From positions 124,001 to 188,000 of the forward strand of contig JAVUPY010000052.1 of assembly GCA_032252755.1 (NCBI GenBank): 64,000 nt of DNA, in the 5' to 3' direction. A model generated the notes under the pieces. The model saw nothing but the letters and a program-made list of their open reading frames with translations. It was not told the origin of the DNA and searched no databases. The stretch comes from Terriglobia bacterium (GTDB lineage Bacteria > Acidobacteriota > Terriglobia > Terriglobales > Acidobacteriaceae). The translations under genes and the position numbers were made by a program. Within the stretch, counting starts at the first letter, position 1; the number at the start of each line of letters is the position of its first letter. Positions 1 through 8,993 of this stretch are shown here, in pieces.

Positions 1-94
1 CACCCACGTCGCCATCCTCACGGATGGCACCCGCCTGCCGGTTTCGCGCAGCGGCTACTCACGCCTGCGCTCAATCCTGGACGCGAAGTCGTAA
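1..94 (+). CDS. C-terminal end of a LytTR DNA-binding regulator (5' truncated by window)
   Basis: The reading frame open from base 2 to the TAA at 92-94 encodes about 30 residues containing LTDGTRLPVSRSGYSRLRSIL. This resembles the last strands and helix of LytTR DNA-binding domains, in which a DG.xLPVSR segment is followed by a closing helix. The family consists of response regulators that bind promoter direct repeats. Only the tail is present, so the receiver domain, the partner kinase and the target genes cannot be seen. The call rests on one motif and is moderately secure. Confidence 0.55.
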   Translation, partial: THVAILTDGTRLPVSRSGYSRLRSILDAKS

Positions 95-196
95 CCTCTC
101 CCTGAGCAAACCTTTCCTCAGCCTCTCGCAACGGATTTGCGGGGCCGGACGGTCCAATCGCTCGTCTTGTACAATCCGGAGTTCCAAGGAGATGAA

Positions 197-595
197 GTGC
201 GCTCAAAAATCCTAATGGTAACGAGCAGTATTCTCATGATCGCTGCCGGCCTCGTCGGCCTCTTCGGGCCTGCCGAAATCCTGCCCGCAATCGGATCGGC
301 ACCGACGGCCTCGCTCGCCATCCTTCTGCAACTGTTCGGCGCACTGTACTTCGGCATGGGACTTATCAACTGGATCGCGAAAGACAACGCGATCGGTGGA
401 ATCTACTCGAGGCCGCTCTGTGCGGGAAACTTCGCGCACTTCGGCATCGGCTCCCTGGTGCTGCTCCGCCCCATCTTTCACAATCCGGGAGTCGCCGTCA
501 TGGTTGGGCTCGTAATCTATGCCGTCTTCGCCATCTTCTTCGGGTCGCTGCTGTTCAGCCAGGGCCCGGTCGGCACGACGGCACCAAACCGCTGA
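197..595 (+). CDS. small four-helix integral membrane protein, unknown function
   Basis: This is a protein of about 132 residues, almost entirely hydrophobic, with four predicted membrane segments (roughly residues 5-24, 35-55, 68-85 and 95-118) and a short polar tail. I chose GTG at 197 because AAGGAG lies just upstream at 187-192; an in-frame ATG at 137 would add 20 non-hydrophobic residues with no ribosome site. The size and topology resemble DUF4345-type proteins, but I see no diagnostic motif. It lies between the LytTR regulator end and a secreted peptidase on the same strand, with no clear functional link. Confidence 0.6.
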   Translation: MRSKILMVTSSILMIAAGLVGLFGPAEILPAIGSAPTASLAILLQLFGALYFGMGLINWIAKDNAIGGIYSRPLCAGNFAHFGIGSLVLLRPIFHNPGVAVMVGLVIYAVFAIFFGSLLFSQGPVGTTAPNR

Positions 596-666
596 GCATG
601 GATTCCTGACGCGCGGCTACTCTCATCTGGTAAGCTTTCCGGCACATTCCTATGGGAGGATGAGCG

Positions 667-2484
667 TTGCATCTACTGAAAAATCGACTTGCCTCGTATT
701 TAGCATTCACTTCTCTCTGTCTTTTGATTTCCATTCCGGGAGCCGCTCAAAAGCATAAGAAGACCGCCCCGGCCCCGGAAGGCACCCAGGTAGCCCAGAC
801 AGCCCCCTGGGAGGCTCCCCAGCCGGAAAAAGAAAAAATCGATTTACAGATGTATGACGAGATCCGCAACGAAGGTCTCGCGCACTCGCACGTGATGGAG
901 TATGCCTCGGCGCTGATGGACGGCATCGGACCGCGCCTCACCGGCTCGCCCAACATGATGAAGGCCAACGAGTGGACGCGCGATCAACTCACCGCCATGG
1001 GCTGCTCCAACGCTCACCTCGAGGACTGGGGCGACTTCGGCATGGGCTGGCAGCAGCTCAATACTTGGGTGCGCATGACCTCACCCGATACCGCGGTGTT
1101 CATCGCGCAGGCCGCACCCTGGTCTCCGGCCACCAATGGCCCCATCCACGGCGATGCCGTCTGGATGGACGTTAAGTCGGAGAAGGACTTCGACAATTAC
1201 AGGGGCAAACTCGCCGGCAAGATCGTCTTCCTCGGCCCAATGCGCGACGTGAAGCCGGTCGACAAGCCGCTCTTCCGCCGCTATGACGACAAGGATCTCA
1301 GCGATCTCGAGAACTATCCCACGGAGCGTCCGCGCGATCTCCGCGAGCGCATCGCACCATTCCTCAAACGGCTCGAACTAATGCAGAAGCTTAATGACTT
1401 CCTTGCCAGCGAACACGTTGCCGCAGTGGTCGTTCCCAGCCGCGATGGCGCGAATTCCGGAGGGTCCGGCGGCACCATCTTCGATGACAGCGGCGCCGCT
1501 CTCGGCTGGTTCGTCTATAAGCGCGAAGATGCGATGAAGGTTCCCGTCGTCGTCACTGCGATCGAAAATTATGGGCGCGTTTATCGCCTGCTCCAGGAGC
1601 ACGTTCCGGTAACGATGGAAATGGACGTCCAAACCAAGTTCACCGGCGACCACCAGCACGGCTTCGATACCATTGCCGAAATTCCCGGCACTGATCCCAA
1701 CCTGAAGGACCAGGTTGTAATGGTCGGTGGCCACCTCGATTCTTGGGCTTCTGGCACTGGCGCCACCGATAACGGCGCCGGCAGTGTCGTCGCGATGGAA
1801 GTCATGCGCATCCTGAACGCTCTGCACGTCAAGCCGCGACGCACCATCCGCATCGGCCTTTGGAGCGGCGAAGAAGAAGGAATTTTCGGATCCGAAGGCT
1901 ACGTCAAGCAGCACTTCGGATATGCGCCTCGTTCAACCGCTCCGGACCAGATGGCATTGCCGGAGTTTATCCGCGACTATGCCGGTCCGTTGCAGTTGAA
2001 ACCCGAACAGAAACTGGTCTCCGGTTACTTCAACATCGACAATGGCACCGGGAAAATTCGCGGGGTCTACCTCCAGGGCAATGCGGCGGTTGCGCCGATC
2101 TTCCGCCAATGGATCGAGCCGCTGAAAGATCTCGGCGTTACCACGTTGACTATGCGCAACACCGGCGGCACCGACCACCTGTCGTTCGACGCCGTCGGCA
2201 TCCCCGGCTTCCAGTTCATCCAGGACCCGATGGATTACGACTCGCGCACGCACCACAGCAACATGGATACATACGAACGACTGCAACCGGCCGACTTGGC
2301 ACAGATCGCGACCGTCGAGGCGATCTTCGTCTACAACACGGCCATGCGCGACCAGATGTTGCCTCGCAAACCGTTGCCGCATCCGGAACTCGAACGGGAG
2401 AAGATGGCGCCGTTGAAGAAAGTCATGCCGGGAGCGCCAGAGGGTGGCGTCAACGAGGTGCACCAGTCACAGCCCCAGCCGTAA
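667..2484 (+). CDS. secreted M28-family zinc aminopeptidase/carboxypeptidase
   Basis: This 605-residue exported peptidase belongs to family M28, which removes residues from peptides with two co-catalytic zinc ions. The start is TTG at 667, supported by GGGAGGA at 654-660. A signal peptide covers about residues 1-27. The catalytic domain shows GGHLDSW (zinc His about 356, Asp 358), TDNGAG (bridging Asp about 368), GEEEG (Glu 402/403), NIDNG (Asp about 458) and a late HH (about 529-530), so the metal set looks complete. The insertion at about residues 150-300 is the place where a PA-like domain usually sits in this family. It probably serves extracytoplasmic peptide scavenging. A perfect terminator hairpin follows the stop. 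Confidence 0.9.
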   Translation: MHLLKNRLASYLAFTSLCLLISIPGAAQKHKKTAPAPEGTQVAQTAPWEAPQPEKEKIDLQMYDEIRNEGLAHSHVMEYASALMDGIGPRLTGSPNMMKANEWTRDQLTAMGCSNAHLEDWGDFGMGWQQLNTWVRMTSPDTAVFIAQAAPWSPATNGPIHGDAVWMDVKSEKDFDNYRGKLAGKIVFLGPMRDVKPVDKPLFRRYDDKDLSDLENYPTERPRDLRERIAPFLKRLELMQKLNDFLASEHVAAVVVPSRDGANSGGSGGTIFDDSGAALGWFVYKREDAMKVPVVVTAIENYGRVYRLLQEHVPVTMEMDVQTKFTGDHQHGFDTIAEIPGTDPNLKDQVVMVGGHLDSWASGTGATDNGAGSVVAMEVMRILNALHVKPRRTIRIGLWSGEEEGIFGSEGYVKQHFGYAPRSTAPDQMALPEFIRDYAGPLQLKPEQKLVSGYFNIDNGTGKIRGVYLQGNAAVAPIFRQWIEPLKDLGVTTLTMRNTGGTDHLSFDAVGIPGFQFIQDPMDYDSRTHHSNMDTYERLQPADLAQIATVEAIFVYNTAMRDQMLPRKPLPHPELEREKMAPLKKVMPGAPEGGVNEVHQSQPQP

Positions 2485-2510
2485 CTGATAGATTCACGAC
2501 CAGTTGGGTA

Positions 2511-2552
2511 CCCCATCTTGGCCTACGTCGCCAAGATGGGGCTTTTCTTGTT
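2511..2552 (+). terminator. rho-independent terminator after the M28 peptidase; copy of the CCCCA hairpin family
   Basis: CCCCATCTTGGC (2511-2522) and GCCAAGATGGGG (2530-2541) form a perfect 12-bp stem around a 7-nt loop. A T-rich run (CTTTTCTTGTTTTTG) follows directly. It lies 26 bases after the peptidase stop, so termination is the likely role. The CCCCA...TGGGG stem base recurs elsewhere in the window with different upper stems. Confidence 0.8.
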
Positions 2553-2642
2553 TTTGAAATCTTAATTCGATATTCCGTTTTCAACAGTACGCATCACTTC
2601 AGTAACGTGCACCGCTGTCCGAAACGGGCCATAGTTACACTC

Positions 2643-3284
2643 ATGGGTGGGAACATCATCAGCCGTCTCCTGTTCGATTGCCGTCACCAGTTCTCCTGGC
2701 CACGCCGCGACGAAAATGGCGACTATTACCAGCTTTGCGTCGCTTGTGGCGCAAAGTACCAGTACGACTGGACGCGAATGCGCCGGCTCGAACCGGTCGA
2801 TGACACCCCAAAACCCGAAGATAACAAGTCAGGCCTGCGGCGGTGCGGACGCAAGTCGGCGTGGACGCCGCGCGAACGCCGTCTGCGACATGAGGTCCCC
2901 GTGCAATTCCGCGTGAAGGGTACGGAAGAATGGTTGCAGGGCACCACTGAGAACATCAGCAAGTCAGGCGTGCTGTTCCGTTCGCCGCTCTCGATGGAAC
3001 CGGAAACGAAGCTCGAGCTGAAGTTCGAAATGCCGAAGGAATTGACGGGCGACGCTCCAGCCGAAGTCGTCTGCCAGGGCTCGGTTCGCCGCGTCATCGC
3101 GAATCCCGCCACGAAGAAGCAGCCTCCGACGTTTAACATTGCCTGCGCCGTTGCGGGATACGACTTCATAGCCCTCAACCCGCAGCCTCAGGCCCTTGTT
3201 GACAAAGCCAAGAGCCCAGAATCGGTGTCGTCCCCCGGTGCGACAGTCGTGGAATTCATGAAGCGCCAGCGACGCGTTCGATAA
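2643..3284 (+). CDS. PilZ-domain protein with a Cys-containing N-terminus
   Basis: This protein has about 213 residues. The N-terminal 40 residues contain CRHQ and CVACGAKY, suggesting a small metal-binding knuckle. A basic linker leads into a PilZ domain with RRLRHEV (RxxxR-type arginine motif) and ENISKSGVLF (equivalent to the D/NxSxxG motif). PilZ domains bind cyclic di-GMP; Asn replaces the usual Asp here, so binding is likely but not certain. The frame stays open far upstream through the peptidase gene, but ATG 2643 is the first start after the peptidase terminator and begins the recognisable protein. No catalytic domain is attached, so it is probably a c-di-GMP receptor or adaptor. Confidence 0.75.
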   Translation: MGGNIISRLLFDCRHQFSWPRRDENGDYYQLCVACGAKYQYDWTRMRRLEPVDDTPKPEDNKSGLRRCGRKSAWTPRERRLRHEVPVQFRVKGTEEWLQGTTENISKSGVLFRSPLSMEPETKLELKFEMPKELTGDAPAEVVCQGSVRRVIANPATKKQPPTFNIACAVAGYDFIALNPQPQALVDKAKSPESVSSPGATVVEFMKRQRRVR

Positions 3285-3302
3285 TTCCCTTCCACCATTT
3301 CT

Positions 3303-4328
3303 CTACTCCGGGGGATCCCACTTGCTCCGTTTCTTCAGCACAGGGCGCTTTTGCGGTTGCTCCGCGGCGAGTATCCTGCCGTCGAGAATCGCCCTCATGC
3401 GGGCCTGCATTTCTTCGAAGGAACTGCTCGTGACTAGGTATTGATCGCGGGCCGGCAGATAGTCCTCGATCACGCGTTGCACTTTCCTGATACGCGACTC
3501 CGTTGCCGGGTGCGACTCGAACATCTTGGTGACCACCGAAGGCTTCGACTTCTGCAGTGCCTTCACTTTCTCGAAAAGGACGACGTACTCCGCGGGATCG
3601 TAGCCCGCCGCATAGGCATATTCGACCGCCAGCAGATCGGCCTCGTCCTCCGCGCCGCGCTGCATTCTTGCAAACAGCAAATTCGCGCTGAAATCGGCGC
3701 CAACAATCTTGGGGAACTCCGCCACGGCACCCCCGGGGCTCATGACCGCGGCCGTGCGCAGAATGCTCGCCCAAAAGGTCGCCTTGCTAACCGTCCGCGT
3801 TCCGTGACGGGCTGCGATGTGTGCTACCTCGTGACCGATTACACCCGCGATCTGAGCTTCGTTATCGGCTTCGTTCAACAAGCCGGTTGTGACATACACG
3901 TATCCCCCAGGTAATGAAAAAGCATTCACCTGGTCGTCATTCACGATCTTCAGCACCAGCGGCACCTTGAGGTCTGAGTTCAACGCAATGTTTTGCGTAA
4001 TGCGGTTCACGTACTCGTAAACCTCGGAATCGTTGAACAGCTTCATCGTCGTTTCCGCCGCGCGCGACAACTGCTTGCCCATCTCGCGCTCGCGATCGAG
4101 CGTAAAGAAGTTCATGCCCGACCCAATCCCGCGGTGGCCAATTCTCGATAGGTCATATCTCGCCGGTGGCTTCTTGAGAGGTCGGGATGGGCTCGGAACC
4201 GGCGCCTCAGACGCCATGGAGTCCGGCTCGAGGTTCGCCACAACTTTGTGTTCCCGCGATAGACAGGCTGAAGCAGAGCCTGCGAGCAACAGAACGAGAA
4301 AGAGCAGTCGAAATGAGATTGGGCGCAT
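3303..4328 (-). CDS. M48-family metalloprotease (tandem paralogue 2)
   Basis: This exported zinc protease of about 341 residues resembles the BepA/Oma1/LoiP group that acts on misfolded envelope proteins. HEVAH lies near residue 166 within GVIGHEVAHIAARHG, and the downstream EDEADLLAVEYAYAAGYDP supplies the third zinc ligand. The N-terminus is a signal sequence ending in SASAC, which could be a poor lipobox or a signal peptidase I site. I used ATG 4328 because the signal peptide begins there; TTG 4352 and ATG 4337 are in frame but no start has a clear ribosome site. The gene next door (4423-5493) has the same domain order and very similar core motifs. It lacks the TPR domain found in BepA. 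Confidence 0.85.
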   Translation of the reverse strand: MRPISFRLLFLVLLLAGSASACLSREHKVVANLEPDSMASEAPVPSPSRPLKKPPARYDLSRIGHRGIGSGMNFFTLDREREMGKQLSRAAETTMKLFNDSEVYEYVNRITQNIALNSDLKVPLVLKIVNDDQVNAFSLPGGYVYVTTGLLNEADNEAQIAGVIGHEVAHIAARHGTRTVSKATFWASILRTAAVMSPGGAVAEFPKIVGADFSANLLFARMQRGAEDEADLLAVEYAYAAGYDPAEYVVLFEKVKALQKSKPSVVTKMFESHPATESRIRKVQRVIEDYLPARDQYLVTSSSFEEMQARMRAILDGRILAAEQPQKRPVLKKRSKWDPPE

Positions 4329-4422
4329 GGTAGACATTTGGGACAGTCCCAAACGCCTACATCGGCCAAGTAGTCAGAAATCTGAAATTACTTTCGTACT
4401 CCGAGGTTCGTGGTGACAGGGA

Positions 4423-5493
4423 TCAGTTCCTATCTGCCTTCTTCAGTGCGGGCCTATCGTTCGATTCTTCGTGCTTCGCCAATTTCCTGTCGAGCAACCG
4501 GTTCATGCGCGCCTGCACCTCCTCGAATGAACTGGTCGAGACCAGGTACTGGTCACGGTCGGGGAAGTAATCATCAATGACCTTCTGCACGTGGGCGATT
4601 CGCGACTCGGTGGGCGGATGCGAGGCGAATATCTTGCCGAGGGCCGACAGTCTCTTCTTCCGCAGAACCTTGATGTGCTCGAAGAAACTTACGTACTCGC
4701 TCGGATCGTATCCGGCGGCATAAGCGTATTCCGCCGCGAGTAGATCAGCCTCCTCTTCGGCACCACGTTCCATCTTGGCGAAGATCATAATGGATCCGAG
4801 ATCCGCGCCAATGATCGAGCCAATCTGGGCCGCACGACCTCCGGGCACGGCAACCGCGGCACCCCGCAGAACAATGGTCCAGAGAATACCTTTGCTGACG
4901 CTTCGGGTTCCGTGACGCGCGGCAATGTGCGCGACCTCGTGAGCGATCACGCCGGCAATCTGCGCTTCGCTATCGGCTTCGTTCAGCAACCCCGTTGTAA
5001 CGTACAGATATCCACCCGGCAAGGAGAAAGCATTCACTTCGTCTTGCTTGACGATCTTCACCGTCAATGGGACCTTGGCATCCGAGTTCAACGCAATGTT
5101 CTGGCTGATCCGGTTCACGTATTCATTCACTACGGGATCTTCCAGGAGCACCATTTGCTGATCTGCCATCGCGGAGAGCTGTTTTCCGAGATTTCTCTCT
5201 TTTTCAAGAGAGTAAAAATTCATTCCGCTGCCGATGCCGCGATGTCCGATGGTTGCAAGATCGTACTTCGATGGCGGCTTCTTGAGAACTCTCGCCGGAC
5301 TCGACGGCGGAAAAACATCGGGGAGAAAAACGTCCGCAGGCGGGACTGTAATCTGGAGTTCAGAAAGATCTATGAATGGGAGGTCGCTCTCGGGAGGAGG
5401 AGCGATATCCTGCGCAGAAGCAAAAGGTACGAACAGGATCGCGAATAGGATCAGCAAGAACGAACGTCTTCGACTTCGGCCTCCGCAGCGCAT
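4423..5493 (-). CDS. M48-family metalloprotease (tandem paralogue 1)
   Basis: This 356-residue secreted M48 protease has a basic N-terminus, a hydrophobic segment and a likely cleavage after FASA (about residue 27), so it is probably periplasmic. HEVAH is at about 185-189 and EEEADLLAAEYAYAAGYDP provides the remaining zinc ligand. Segments such as IGHRGIGSGMNF, NRI.QNIALNSD and GGY.YVTTGLLNEAD are shared with the next gene downstream on the same strand, 94 bases away. This shows a local duplication whose N-terminal and C-terminal tails have diverged. Substrates are unknown; family members degrade or monitor outer-membrane proteins. Confidence 0.88.
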   Translation of the reverse strand: MRCGGRSRRRSFLLILFAILFVPFASAQDIAPPPESDLPFIDLSELQITVPPADVFLPDVFPPSSPARVLKKPPSKYDLATIGHRGIGSGMNFYSLEKERNLGKQLSAMADQQMVLLEDPVVNEYVNRISQNIALNSDAKVPLTVKIVKQDEVNAFSLPGGYLYVTTGLLNEADSEAQIAGVIAHEVAHIAARHGTRSVSKGILWTIVLRGAAVAVPGGRAAQIGSIIGADLGSIMIFAKMERGAEEEADLLAAEYAYAAGYDPSEYVSFFEHIKVLRKKRLSALGKIFASHPPTESRIAHVQKVIDDYFPDRDQYLVSTSSFEEVQARMNRLLDRKLAKHEESNDRPALKKADRN

Positions 5494-5658
5494 AATCGGG
5501 CCGCCTGCCCGGCCTGGGAACCCTGGTCGGCGTCAATATGGCGCAACGTGTGGCGGGAGTCAATCGTTCCGAAATAAACTGTGGATTAACAAGGGATAAA
5601 TCTGGAGGGTGTGCTCGGCGGTACTGGATGGCCAACAGTCCGAACGAAACAGACGGGC

Positions 5659-6138
5659 TCAGAACTTTCGCATGTGGATCTCGGTTCCGTTCTTCTCAAA
5701 CTTCACCTCGTCCATAAGTTGATTAATCATGTAGATCCCGCGGCCGTGATCATTAAAGATGGCGTCTCCTTCTGTGGGATTAGGCACCGACTTTGGATCG
5801 AAACCCTCGCCGGGATCGCGCACGATGATCAACATTCCCAGTGGCTCTTCGCAGGCGACAACGCACTCCACTTTCTTGGTCGCATCGCCCTTGGCACCGT
5901 GCCGGACCGCGTTGGCCAATGCCTCCAGAAGCGCCGTCTCGATTTCAAACTCCTTGCCTTGCGAGCACTCGATCTCGGCGACAACTTCCATAATCCGCTT
6001 TGCCGTGGACGCAATCAGACCTTCATCCGCCGGCATCAATACATCCAGCTTCATCTTCAGCTTGTCGTGGTGGAACATTACTTCGTGGGTATGGCTGCTG
6101 TCGGCAGCGGCCCCCGATCCGGGACTATTGTTCGTCAC
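5659..6138 (-). CDS. RsbW-like ATP-binding protein (GHKL anti-sigma/serine kinase family)
   Basis: This 159-residue single-domain HATPase_c_2 protein has an N box in ETALLEALANAVRHG (about residues 80-94), a G1 box RDPGEGFDP and a G2 box HGRGIYMI. These are the ATP-binding motifs of RsbW/SpoIIAB-type anti-sigma kinases. No sigma factor or STAS-domain antagonist is adjacent, so the partner must be elsewhere. In bacteria with stand-alone copies, such proteins join partner-switching modules that control general stress sigma factors or secreted functions. The ATG at 6138 gives a plausible length; the first 20 residues look unstructured. Confidence 0.8.
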   Translation of the reverse strand: MTNNSPGSGAAADSSHTHEVMFHHDKLKMKLDVLMPADEGLIASTAKRIMEVVAEIECSQGKEFEIETALLEALANAVRHGAKGDATKKVECVVACEEPLGMLIIVRDPGEGFDPKSVPNPTEGDAIFNDHGRGIYMINQLMDEVKFEKNGTEIHMRKF

Positions 6139-6210
6139 TCATCGGCTCCGTGTTCGTTATCAGGGAGGGGTGACACATTGTCTCAGGCAAATCGATTTCT
6201 GGCTAGTGGT

Positions 6211-6285
6211 AAGGTGCAGTTCCAAAGCACAAGCTGCAAGACTTTCGACTCGTTGTTTCTTGTTTCTTGTGCCTTGTGCCTTGCA
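6211..6285. repeat. intergenic word repeat (TTGTTTC / TTGTGCC)
   Basis: The space between priA and the RsbW-like gene contains the tandem words TTGTTTC, TTGTTTC, TTGTGCC, TTGTGCC at about 6253-6282, with a partial complement (AAGCACAAGCTGCAAG) upstream. I see no gene in 6139-6289. The architecture matches other word-repeat loci in this window, but the stem is poor. Confidence 0.4.
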
Positions 6286-6289
6286 TCTC

Positions 6290-8722
6290 TCACATCAACG
6301 TCACCGCATCGACGTCAATCACCACATTCGTCCGCGGAATCTTCATCTTGCCCGCGTGCTGGAGCATTGCCCGCAACAGCGCATTCAGTTTCTCGCGGCT
6401 CGGAGACTTGAGCAGGAAGTGATAGCGGTAATCCCGTTTTAGGCGCACGATTGGCGCTGCGGCGGGGCCCAGCACGCGGATCCTGTCTTTGCTCTGGCTC
6501 TCAAACCATCGGCCAAGAATGCCCGAATAGTTCATCGCATCATCCAGCTTGTCGCTGCGTACCAGCACATTGGCGAGAGCCGTGAACGGCGGGTAATGCA
6601 TCCAGCCTCGGAAGCGCAGTTCCTTGTCGTAGAAGCCCGCGAAGTCATGTGCGGCGGCGAATTGCACCGCGTAGTGATCCGGGAAATATGTCTGCAGGAC
6701 GACCTTTCCGGGCGTGGTTCCGCGTCCGGCGCGGCCTGCGACCTGCGTCAGCAACTGGAACGTGCGTTCCGCGGCGCGGAAATCGGGCAGGCTTAGCGCT
6801 GTATCGGCGCCAACAACCCCCACCAAAGTGACCCCATGGACATCGTGGCCCTTGGCGATCATCTGAGTCCCGACGAGCAGATCGATTTCGCCGGCCTGGA
6901 AGGCTGTCAGGATGCGCTCGAAATCGTCGTGGCCACGAACCGTGTCGCGATCCATGCGGCCGACGCGCGCGGTCGGGAATGCCTTATGCATCATGTCCTC
7001 GAGCTTCTCCGAACCAGTCCCGAGGAACTGCACGTACTCGCTGCCGCACTTCGGGCAGGTCTTCGGGATTGCCTGCTGATAGCCGCAGTAATGACACATC
7101 AGCTTATGCTCGCGCTTGTGATGCGTCAGCGAGATCTCGCAATTCCGGCACTTGATCGTGTCTCCGCAAGCGCGACACATCACGAAGGCTGAATAGCCGC
7201 GACGATTCAGCAGGATCATTGCCTGCTCTCCGCGCTCCAGCCGCGCCGTGACTTCCTCAATCAGCCGTCGCGACAGGACCTGTTCGTGTCCTGTCTGCTG
7301 GAATTCGTTGCGCATGTCGATCAATTCGACCTCGGGCAGCGGCCGTTCCTGGACACGATCCGGCAATTCGATCAGCTGATACTTACCTTTTGACGTGTTG
7401 TTGTAGGACTCAAGCGATGGTGTTGCGGAACCGAGCACAACCGATGCGCCGAGCATCTTGGCGCGAACTGCAGCGACGTCGCGCGCGTGGTAGCGTGGAG
7501 TTTCTTCCTGCTTGTAGGAATGGTCGTGCTCTTCGTCGACGATGATGAGCGCAAGGTCGTGAACGGGTGCGAAGATGGCCGAGCGCGTGCCGACGACAAT
7601 TCGGGCTTCGCCTCGGCGAATGCGATGCCATTGCTCGGCGCGCTCGTCGTCCGAGAGCGACGAGTGCAGGATTGCGACCTGATCACCGAAGATGCTGTGC
7701 AGATCGGCGGAAACCGCTGGTGTAAGGCCGATCTCGGGGACGAGGAGAATCGCTCCACGACCTTCCTGAAGCACTTGCTGCATGGCCGCAAGGTAAACCG
7801 CAGTCTTTCCTGATCCTGTTACTCCGTGCAGGAGCGAGACCGCGAACTGACGCTTCGCGACCGACTCGCGGATCGCCTTCAGGGCTTGCTGTTGCGCGGG
7901 AGTGAAGAGGAATTCCAGCGTCTTGCGCGGCTGCATTCCGCTGCGCGTCAGCTCTGCCGCTTCTTCCTCGATGCGGATGATTCCGCGTTTCACCAGCGTT
8001 TGCAGCGTCGTTCGCGGAACGGCGAGTTGGCGAAGCTCATCGACTGGAGTTCGTGCTGAGCGCGATTGCAGGAAGTCGATGATGGTCTGCTGGTTGGCGT
8101 TGAGTTTGCCTTTGACTTCGACGAGAACAGCGATCTTCACGACTCGTCGCGCGTCGCGAACGCCCGAGAGGTCCTCGCGAGCGATCCACTTCTTCGAGGT
8201 CAGGCTGCGCAGAAGCTGCTTTGTTGCGCCTGTGGCTGAGCGAATCGTGTCCTCGCGAACCAGTTCGCCTTCGGCGAGATAGTCGAGAACTGCGTATTCG
8301 GTGATCTGGTGTTCAGGTGAAGACTTGCTGCGGCGCGAGGAACCTAGCGTTGCGGATTCGTACAGGGCTTCCGAACCGCGCTCGGTGATGCGATATCCGG
8401 TTGCCTTGCGGAATTCCGCACCTAACGGAAGCATCGTGCGAAGGACTTCGCCGAGAGGCGCGATGTAATAGCTTGCGATCCACTCGCCGAGCGAAATCAG
8501 ATGCGCGTCGAGAACGGGCTCGGAGTCGAGGACTAGTCCAATGTTTTTTAATTTGTATTTGGGTTCTTCGTCATGGAGACGAACGACGATGCCGATCAGT
8601 TTGGTGGTGCGGAAGGGGACGATGACGCGGGCGCCCACGACCGGCGACAGGCCCGGGGGGATGCGATAGGTGAAGTTCGCATCCAGCGGAACCGGAAGGG
8701 CAACGTCGCAGAACTGGGGCAT
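6290..8722 (-). CDS. priA: primosomal protein N', replication restart helicase PriA
   Basis: This 810-residue DEAH-type 3'-5' DNA helicase recognises stalled forks and reloads the replicative helicase. The N-terminal 3'BD domain opens with FTYRIPPGL and GARVIVPF. Walker A GVTGSGKT is at about 300-307 and DEEH at about 396-399. Between the helicase lobes a zinc-binding insert spans about 516-562 with CRACG, CRNC, CHYCG and CPKCG, giving all eight cysteines. The C-terminal lobe contains GTQMIAKGHD and QVAGRAGRG. It is slightly longer than the E. coli protein because of a linker around residues 110-290. ATG 8722 starts directly in the conserved fold. Confidence 0.96.
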   Translation of the reverse strand: MPQFCDVALPVPLDANFTYRIPPGLSPVVGARVIVPFRTTKLIGIVVRLHDEEPKYKLKNIGLVLDSEPVLDAHLISLGEWIASYYIAPLGEVLRTMLPLGAEFRKATGYRITERGSEALYESATLGSSRRSKSSPEHQITEYAVLDYLAEGELVREDTIRSATGATKQLLRSLTSKKWIAREDLSGVRDARRVVKIAVLVEVKGKLNANQQTIIDFLQSRSARTPVDELRQLAVPRTTLQTLVKRGIIRIEEEAAELTRSGMQPRKTLEFLFTPAQQQALKAIRESVAKRQFAVSLLHGVTGSGKTAVYLAAMQQVLQEGRGAILLVPEIGLTPAVSADLHSIFGDQVAILHSSLSDDERAEQWHRIRRGEARIVVGTRSAIFAPVHDLALIIVDEEHDHSYKQEETPRYHARDVAAVRAKMLGASVVLGSATPSLESYNNTSKGKYQLIELPDRVQERPLPEVELIDMRNEFQQTGHEQVLSRRLIEEVTARLERGEQAMILLNRRGYSAFVMCRACGDTIKCRNCEISLTHHKREHKLMCHYCGYQQAIPKTCPKCGSEYVQFLGTGSEKLEDMMHKAFPTARVGRMDRDTVRGHDDFERILTAFQAGEIDLLVGTQMIAKGHDVHGVTLVGVVGADTALSLPDFRAAERTFQLLTQVAGRAGRGTTPGKVVLQTYFPDHYAVQFAAAHDFAGFYDKELRFRGWMHYPPFTALANVLVRSDKLDDAMNYSGILGRWFESQSKDRIRVLGPAAAPIVRLKRDYRYHFLLKSPSREKLNALLRAMLQHAGKMKIPRTNVVIDVDAVTLM

Positions 8723-8993
8723 GGGTCGGATTGATTCTAAACCGAGCAGGATGAGAGTTTTGCACGGGATACCCTACCCCCCCTAAATCGTGATCTATTG
8801 TTTTCATAGATTTACGGAAATTCCCGCCGTAAACCTATGATTCTGAATTACTTAAATCTGAAAATGCGGGTTGACACATAGGGGTCCGAAAATCGCGCTG
8901 GAGCGGTGGGGCTCACTGGGGGAACCCCTTCCTGCAAAGGTCCGGGGTGCCCACGTCTGTTAACTACGACAGACGTGGGGCAAGGAGAGATCA
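8723..8993. other. intergenic region between priA and the uracil-DNA glycosylase
   Basis: No reading frame here looks like a gene. The left half is AT-richer than its surroundings and may contain the priA promoter region. The right half carries a hairpin of the CCCCA/TGGGG family at 8950-8979, close to the 3' end of the glycosylase gene. Confidence 0.5.
8950..8981. repeat. hairpin of the CCCCA/TGGGG family
   Basis: CCCACGTCTGT (8950-8960) pairs with ACAGACGTGGG (8969-8979) around an 8-nt loop, giving 11 bp without mismatch. It lies 13 bases downstream of the glycosylase stop, so it may terminate that minus-strand gene. The 13-mer CAGACGTGGGGCA at 8970-8982 recurs exactly at 17044-17056 inside the tlpA gene. 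Confidence 0.7.

Noticed and set aside
1860-2642. Long upstream extension of the PilZ frame
   Set aside because: It runs through the M28 peptidase and its terminator in another frame, is rich in Arg/Pro/His and has no family features; the real protein starts at 2643.
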